9,523 nt of DNA from Oscillospiraceae bacterium (lineage in GTDB: Bacteria > Bacillota > Clostridia > Oscillospirales > Ruminococcaceae). Made by a program: the position numbers and the translations under genes. Of the stretch, positions 6,031 to 9,523 are shown one piece after another. Position 1 is the stretch's first letter. The number at the start of each line of letters is the position of its first letter. The notes under the pieces were generated by a model. It worked only from the letters and a program-made list of their open reading frames with translations. It searched no databases and was not told the DNA's origin. The stretch covers positions 1 through 9,523 of the forward strand of contig JAFUWP010000277.1 in assembly GCA_017483405.1 (NCBI GenBank), in the 5' to 3' direction.

Positions 6031-7644
6031 AATCTGCTGTGCAGTTTCCTCCGCGGATTCCGATTCGTTTTCCCATGTCAGTTCCGGATAGGCATCCGCA
6101 ATATAACTGAAAGATTTTCCGAGTTCCTCTGCAAAGCTCTTTTTCTGCATACCCGATTCCGTCTGGCTGACCGCAGTATCCGTATCCGCTCCGGTAATGC
6201 CGCATGAAGCAGATGCATCAAGATAATAACAATTTATCAGAACCGGTGAGGCCGCTGAACCTACAATGCCGCCGATGCCTGCTTTGCTCCGGTTGCATGT
6301 ACAGGTAATCGTCCCTGTATTGTATGCATTCGTAACAACCGCTGAATCTTTGCCATATCCCAGAATACCGCCGCTGTAGGCATTGCCTTTCATCGAGGCA
6401 AGGGCAGAAGAATTCGTCACCGATGCTGTCGATTTACAGGTGCTGTCAATGCTGCCCTGATTGTAAGCATCTGTAATACGGACGGAATTTTCAGCATAAC
6501 CTGCAATTCCGCCGGATGCGCTTAATCCGGTGCTAGAGGCTGTGGAACTCTTATATTCATCAAGATTCTGTGCAGATACATCCGAACTTCCGGAGACTGT
6601 TCCTGTATTGAAAACATTGTTCAGAACAGCCGATGAAACTGCATATCCCAGAATACCGCCGGCATAAACAAAAGCCGTTCCGGAAACCGGTGTTCCCTGC
6701 GCCGTAGATGCTACATGATAAACACTATCTCCCGAAACAGCACCCGTATTAGCACTATTACTGATATTGGCATCTTCGGAGGCATAACCGGCTATACCGC
6801 CGGCATAAATCAGTTTTGTCAGTCCGGTGTTCTGAATTTTTCCGTTGTTGATGCATTCTGTCATATTTCCGCCGCTGATTTGCGCCGCAATTCCTCCGAT
6901 ATAGCTTTTTCCGCTTACCGAAGCCATATTCCGGCAATCGGTAATCGTGCCCGAATTTACTGCACAGATTCCCCCTGCGGAATCTTCCGTTCCGGTGACT
7001 GTTCCGCTCATGGTACAGGAGGCAAGCTGTCCGCTGTTGGTATGGCATATTCCTCCGGCAGTTTTTCCGGAAACAGTTCCCATTACATCACAATTCTGAA
7101 TCAGGCCGGAAGAAGTCTCGCATACAGAGGCCGATACTGTATAAGAATAATTCAGTTTCAGTCCGCGGATAATTCCGTTTTCGCCCAGTTCGCCGAATAA
7201 AGATGTTTTGGAATATAATCCGGTTACTGTATGTTGCTGACCGTCAAAAATACCCGAAAAATTCTTTATCGCCGTCCAGATATGGTCAGGCGCAGTGCTT
7301 TCCCACTGTCCAAAAGAGGCAATATCATTCAGGATAATATCATTATCCAGAAAGATAGTTTTGCCTTCCATCGTGTTTCCGCTGTTGACAAGCAGAGCCA
7401 GTCCGGCAAGCTGTTCGGCAGAAGTCAGATGAAATTCTGTTTTTTCATCCTCATACCATTTTACATTAGCCGTTCCGTTCCATACGGAAGAAACTGTTCC
7501 GGCCGCCGTCACCGATAAAGAAGAAATACTCTGTTCCGCATAAGTTCCGCCAGCCATCAACAGCACGGCAATCACCGCCGCGCAGATTCGTTTGCATAAA
7601 TACATATTTTACACTCCTCTTAAATATATAAAATTACTATCTTG

Positions 7645-7673
7645 ATTTTAGCACAGTTTTTTCCGTTTGTCAA
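7645..7673 (-). promoter_or_regulatory. SigA-type promoter of the GLUG/dockerin operon
   Basis: A perfect TTGACA (7673-7668) and TAAAAT (7650-7645) are separated by 17 bp, with TG one base before the -10 (extended -10). The -35 begins right after the U-run of the preceding terminator. The leader is short and ends in AGAGGAG before ATG 7605. It may drive the dockerin gene and the two-component genes behind it. Confidence 0.85.
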
Positions 7674-7674
7674 G

Positions 7675-7702
7675 AAAAAATCCCCTGAAATCAGGGGATT
7701 TT
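7675..7702 (-). terminator. Intrinsic terminator of the zinc-ribbon gene
   Basis: TCCCCTGA (7681-7688) and TCAGGGGA (7691-7698) form a GC-rich hairpin. The stem is extended by AAAA/TTTT, and on the minus strand a run of six T follows (7680-7675). It abuts the -35 of the next gene, insulating the two transcription units. Confidence 0.88.
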
Positions 7703-7711
7703 GAAACAGTA

Positions 7712-7738
7712 TTAATAAATTTTGATAGTATCTGCGCT
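7712..7738 (-). pseudogene. Relic C-terminal tail of a second zinc-ribbon gene copy
   Basis: On the minus strand 7738-7712 reads SADTIKIY-stop, matching the end of the live gene (SADTIKNY-stop, 7820-7794). The DNA agrees at 19 of 27 bases, and most of the differences fall at third codon positions, as expected of two diverged coding copies. The frame closes at once upstream (TGA two codons before), so only the tail remains. A 55-nt spacer separates it from the live stop. Confidence 0.68.
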
Positions 7739-7773
7739 ATTTCAATCCACACACCATTTTTCAGGCATGACAT

Positions 7774-7793
7774 GTCAGAAACTTGTTTCTGAC
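7774..7793. repeat. Perfect inverted repeat directly after the zinc-ribbon stop codon
   Basis: GTCAGAAAC (7774-7782), TT, GTTTCTGAC (7785-7793): nine perfect pairs touching the stop codon at 7794-7796. There is no U-run, so it is not a standard terminator. It overlaps a second perfect palindrome, TGACATGTCA (7768-7777). Both lie in the spacer between the live gene and its relic tail. Confidence 0.7.
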
Positions 7794-8246
7794 TCAATAG
7801 TTCTTTATGGTATCCGCACTAAAGAAGCTGTCGCTCTCGGTGAAATAATCATTGGTTTCCATAGCGTTTCCAAAATCGTCTTCTTCGTCATCATCCAGAA
7901 GTTTCGCACCGCATACGCTACAGAACTGGAATTTCTGGTCAACCTCGGCATCGCACTTCGGGCAGATTTTGCATCCGCGGATGCTGTTGAGTTCCTTACG
8001 CATCTGCATGATTCTCTTTCTTCTGGTGTCTACGTCATCGCAGAGCACTTTCAGAACAGCGCGGTCTTCATCAGGATTCTTGTAATATTTCTTGCCGATG
8101 TCGGCAAATACTTCTACAATACGTTCTTCCTCATAAAGAATTTTTCTCTTGAGATTGTTGACTTCGGCAGCACTCTTTGCGTTTTCACTGACACCGCGTG
8201 TTGCGGTATTGAACACATCGCCGAGGCTTTCAAAAATATTAGGCAT
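7794..8246 (-). CDS. Zinc-ribbon protein with coiled coil
   Basis: A 150-residue soluble protein. Residues about 24-88 are charged and heptad-like, likely a coiled coil (NNLKRKILYEEERIVEVF and onward). Residues 95-112 form a zinc ribbon with CPKC (95-98) and CSVC (109-112), plus an extra Cys92. An acidic stretch (LDDDEEDDF) and the tail SADTIKNY follow. I chose ATG 8246 because AGGAG lies 9 nt upstream; the in-frame TTG at 8255 would touch that site. No signal peptide or membrane segment is seen, so it is cytoplasmic. Such small coiled-coil zinc-ribbon proteins are common in Firmicutes, but I know no defined role. It has its own promoter and terminator, so it is a single-gene unit. Confidence 0.85.
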   Translation of the reverse strand: MPNIFESLGDVFNTATRGVSENAKSAAEVNNLKRKILYEEERIVEVFADIGKKYYKNPDEDRAVLKVLCDDVDTRRKRIMQMRKELNSIRGCKICPKCDAEVDQKFQFCSVCGAKLLDDDEEDDFGNAMETNDYFTESDSFFSADTIKNY

Positions 8247-8280
8247 AAGATTCAACTCCTAGATTAAAGAATTCAGATTT

Positions 8281-8295
8281 TCCTGACAGACAGGA
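8281..8295. repeat. Small dyad in the zinc-ribbon gene leader
   Basis: TCCTG (8281-8285), loop ACAGA, CAGGA (8291-8295). It falls early in the predicted 5' leader, about 15 bp past the -10 and about 35 nt before the start codon. It could be an operator or a leader hairpin. With five pairs it may also be chance. Confidence 0.35.
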
Positions 8296-8309
8296 TTCAC
8301 ATTAATTCT

Positions 8310-8338
8310 ATTTTATCATAAATCACAATAGTTGTCAA
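8310..8338 (-). promoter_or_regulatory. SigA-type promoter of the zinc-ribbon gene
   Basis: Perfect TTGACA (8338-8333), a 17-bp spacer and TAAAAT (8315-8310), with TG one base before the -10. The architecture is the same as the promoter at 7645-7673, including TCTTGACAA or a close variant around the -35. The predicted leader is about 55 nt. Confidence 0.85.
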
Positions 8339-8353
8339 GAGATTTCAGAAAAT

Positions 8354-8383
8354 TTTTATGCTTTCCACAAGTGCGGAAAATCA
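8354..8383 (-). terminator. Weak hairpin after the glycoside hydrolase stop
   Basis: On the minus strand TTTCCGCA and TGTGGAAA pair (one G-U) just after the TGA at 8383-8381. The following sequence is mixed (AAAAATTTT a few bases on) rather than a clean U-run, so termination may be inefficient. Confidence 0.35.
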
Positions 8384-9523
8384 TTCCTCAACGGGTTCAA
8401 AACGAATGCGGATTTTCGGCATTTTTTCGATTGTCGTGTAGGTATTGAACAAATCAGACGGGTCATTCTCACCCGATGCCGGAGGTGCAAAGAGTTTCAG
8501 TGTCATATCCGCAGAACCCGAAAGTGGATTCTCATAGAACGCAGACATCAGGTCGATGCATTTCGCCTTCGGGGATTTGTAGAACCATCTGCCGTTGAGT
8601 TCCATCATATAATTATTATCATCCTCGAAATAAACTTCGCAGAATACCGGATTCTTCTCGAAATGCAGAGGAATCGCGATGCCGTCAGCATCTTCGGAAT
8701 TTCCCCAGCGGAGCTTTGCAGGGAGCTGGATTTCTTTGCCCTGTGTCATTTCCGGAAGGAATCGTTTTGTATGAATCAGATTCTTGTATGTCTGCAAAAC
8801 AGGCTGGGCAATGCCGACATCCGGATTATTCGGGTCTTCGATTTCGAGTCCGAGACGGCCTCTGTCACGGAACTGATAGAATGTAAAGGCCTTGAACCAG
8901 TCAGCATTATCTTCATCGAGAATATCACAGAATTCCTGTACCATAGAGGCTTGGTCATACGCACCTGTAACATCGCCGTCAGCATTGAATTCTGACATAA
9001 TCATCGGTTTGGCCTGTCCGCCGTTGAGTTCCTTGAATCTGCCGAAACTTGCCTTTGTCATCTCATAAATATCGAGCACTTTGCTCCGGCTGTGAGAGTT
9101 TCCGCCATGTTCGGCGACATCATAAGGCCAGCCCCAGTGGAGTGCCATATATTTATCAACAGACCATATATCAGCCGCAAGGAGTGTCTGCGCGAATTCT
9201 TCTTCCTTTTCGATTTTGCCGGTTTCGGGATTTTCCACACCGCCGATGCAGATAATTGTCTGCACATTAGGGGCATTTTCTTTGATAATTCTCGATGCTC
9301 TTACAAAGAAATCCGCTACTTCTTGATAGCTTGCGCGCTTGTTGAAACTGAACCAGTTGCCGGTAGCTTCATGATTGATGCGCAGAAATACCCGTCCGAA
9401 TGTTCTCAAATCCTGCCCGATAGCGACAAGATGTTCATCCGAAACATGCGAGTCGATGGTGAGTGTCAGTGTAACATCCTGACCGTGAGCGCGGATTTCA
9501 CGCATATAGGTGAACGGTTCATC
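8381..9523 (-). CDS. GH26-like (clan GH-A) glycoside hydrolase, 5' end outside window
   Basis: The frame is open to the window edge: 380 visible residues plus stop. Translation before the Met at 9505 continues as DEPFTY, so that Met is internal. The motif RINHEATGNWFSF (visible residues 48-60) matches the GH26 acid/base region (R..HE..G.WF.W), giving Glu52 as the likely acid/base. SEFNADG (177-183) carries Glu178, a likely nucleophile at a beta-strand end. HWGWPYDV and FTFYQFRDRGR also suggest a TIM barrel. Residues about 260-380 look like a separate beta-rich domain. The target would be a beta-mannan or related plant glycan if GH26, but this is family-level inference. There is no dockerin at the C-terminus. 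GH39- or GH5-like relatives are the alternative. Confidence 0.62.
   Translation of the reverse strand, partial: DEPFTYMREIRAHGQDVTLTLTIDSHVSDEHLVAIGQDLRTFGRVFLRINHEATGNWFSFNKRASYQEVADFFVRASRIIKENAPNVQTIICIGGVENPETGKIEKEEEFAQTLLAADIWSVDKYMALHWGWPYDVAEHGGNSHSRSKVLDIYEMTKASFGRFKELNGGQAKPMIMSEFNADGDVTGAYDQASMVQEFCDILDEDNADWFKAFTFYQFRDRGRLGLEIEDPNNPDVGIAQPVLQTYKNLIHTKRFLPEMTQGKEIQLPAKLRWGNSEDADGIAIPLHFEKNPVFCEVYFEDDNNYMMELNGRWFYKSPKAKCIDLMSAFYENPLSGSADMTLKLFAPPASGENDPSDLFNTYTTIEKMPKIRIRFEPVEE

Larger units (their letters stand above)
4696..7605 (-). pseudogene. Secreted GLUG / Big_2 / dockerin protein interrupted by an in-frame TGA
   Basis: A single reading frame of 970 codons broken once, by TGA at 5640-5638 (codon 656). 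Order: signal peptide (1-23, basic start, hydrophobic core, TYA-EQ cleavage), GLUG-motif beta-solenoid (about 40-520, repeated GGI.G/CNSG...G.VSG units), five Big_2 Ig-like domains (526-655, about 684-814, about 826-897), and a type-I dockerin (907-965). It would be exported and held at the surface or in a cellulosome-like complex. The upstream half has a strong promoter and the RBS AGAGGAG 8 nt before ATG 7605. The downstream half (5628-4696) could only restart at GTG without a convincing ribosome site and has no signal peptide, so I treat both halves as one gene. Whether the stop is a recent mutation, an assembly error or a recoded codon cannot be decided here. Confidence 0.82.

Noticed and set aside
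6200..7150. CRISPR-like array in the GLUG region
   Set aside because: The periodicity is of protein motifs (GGI.G and VSG units) with irregular spacing and no identical DNA repeats.
6715..7200. Plus-strand 161-codon frame opposite the GLUG region
   Set aside because: Shadow of a low-complexity repeat-rich coding region with no start signals of its own.
7794..8255. TTG 8255 as start of the zinc-ribbon gene
   Set aside because: It touches the AGGAG ribosome site; ATG 8246 has a 9-nt spacing.
7722..8267. Plus-strand 181-codon frame opposite the zinc-ribbon gene
   Set aside because: Antisense shadow; the minus-strand gene has a promoter, ribosome site, zinc-binding motif and terminator.
8381..9505. 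Complete hydrolase gene starting at ATG 9505
   Set aside because: The frame stays open to the window end and the Met lies inside the catalytic domain sequence.

Overview
This window looks like the chromosome of a gut-type Ruminococcus or a close relative (Oscillospiraceae, Firmicutes). The main clue is a secreted GLUG/Big_2 protein ending in a type-I dockerin, the cellulosome-style docking module typical of ruminococci. Supporting signs are AGGAGG-like ribosome sites, TTGACA-17-TAAAAT promoters, occasional TTG starts and a GH26-like glycoside hydrolase at the right edge. All protein genes are on the minus strand, so transcription runs from high to low coordinates.

Layout, right to left. (1) 9523-8381: 3' part of a clan GH-A, GH26-like glycoside hydrolase, cut by the window edge. 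(2) 8246-7794: a small coiled-coil plus zinc-ribbon protein with its own strong promoter and terminator. A relic of a second copy of its C-terminus lies in its 3' region. (3) 7605-4696: one large secreted protein (signal peptide, GLUG solenoid, five Big_2 Ig-like domains, dockerin) interrupted by a single in-frame TGA, which replaces a glycine conserved in the duplicated module. (4) 4672-2628: an OmpR-type response regulator and its histidine kinase, overlapping by 4 bp and 23 bp behind the dockerin gene. (5) 2631-2527: an intergenic region with a long inverted repeat and, in its loop, an 11-bp-period direct repeat at the -35 position of a candidate promoter. (6) 2520-97: three overlapping genes, a GT2/GtrA fusion (makes and flips a polyprenyl-phosphate sugar), a membrane-anchored phosphodiester glycosidase (NAGPA family) and a small four-helix membrane protein. 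(7) 114-82: a long bidirectional terminator, preceded by the 3' half of a tRNA-Pro gene (about 36-80) whose 5' half is missing.

How the genes may work together (inference): a surface-modification locus. The fusion enzyme would load and flip a lipid-linked sugar for decorating a wall polymer, and the glycosidase could trim phosphodiester-linked sugars outside the membrane. The two-component system next door could control this through the CiaR/PhoB-like direct repeat. The dockerin protein upstream would be displayed or docked at the same surface. The points most worth checking are the in-frame TGA in the dockerin gene with a hairpin directly after it, the regulator-like direct repeat inside an inverted repeat, the relic tail of the zinc-ribbon gene, and the tRNA-Pro fragment, which suggests an integrated element just left of this window.
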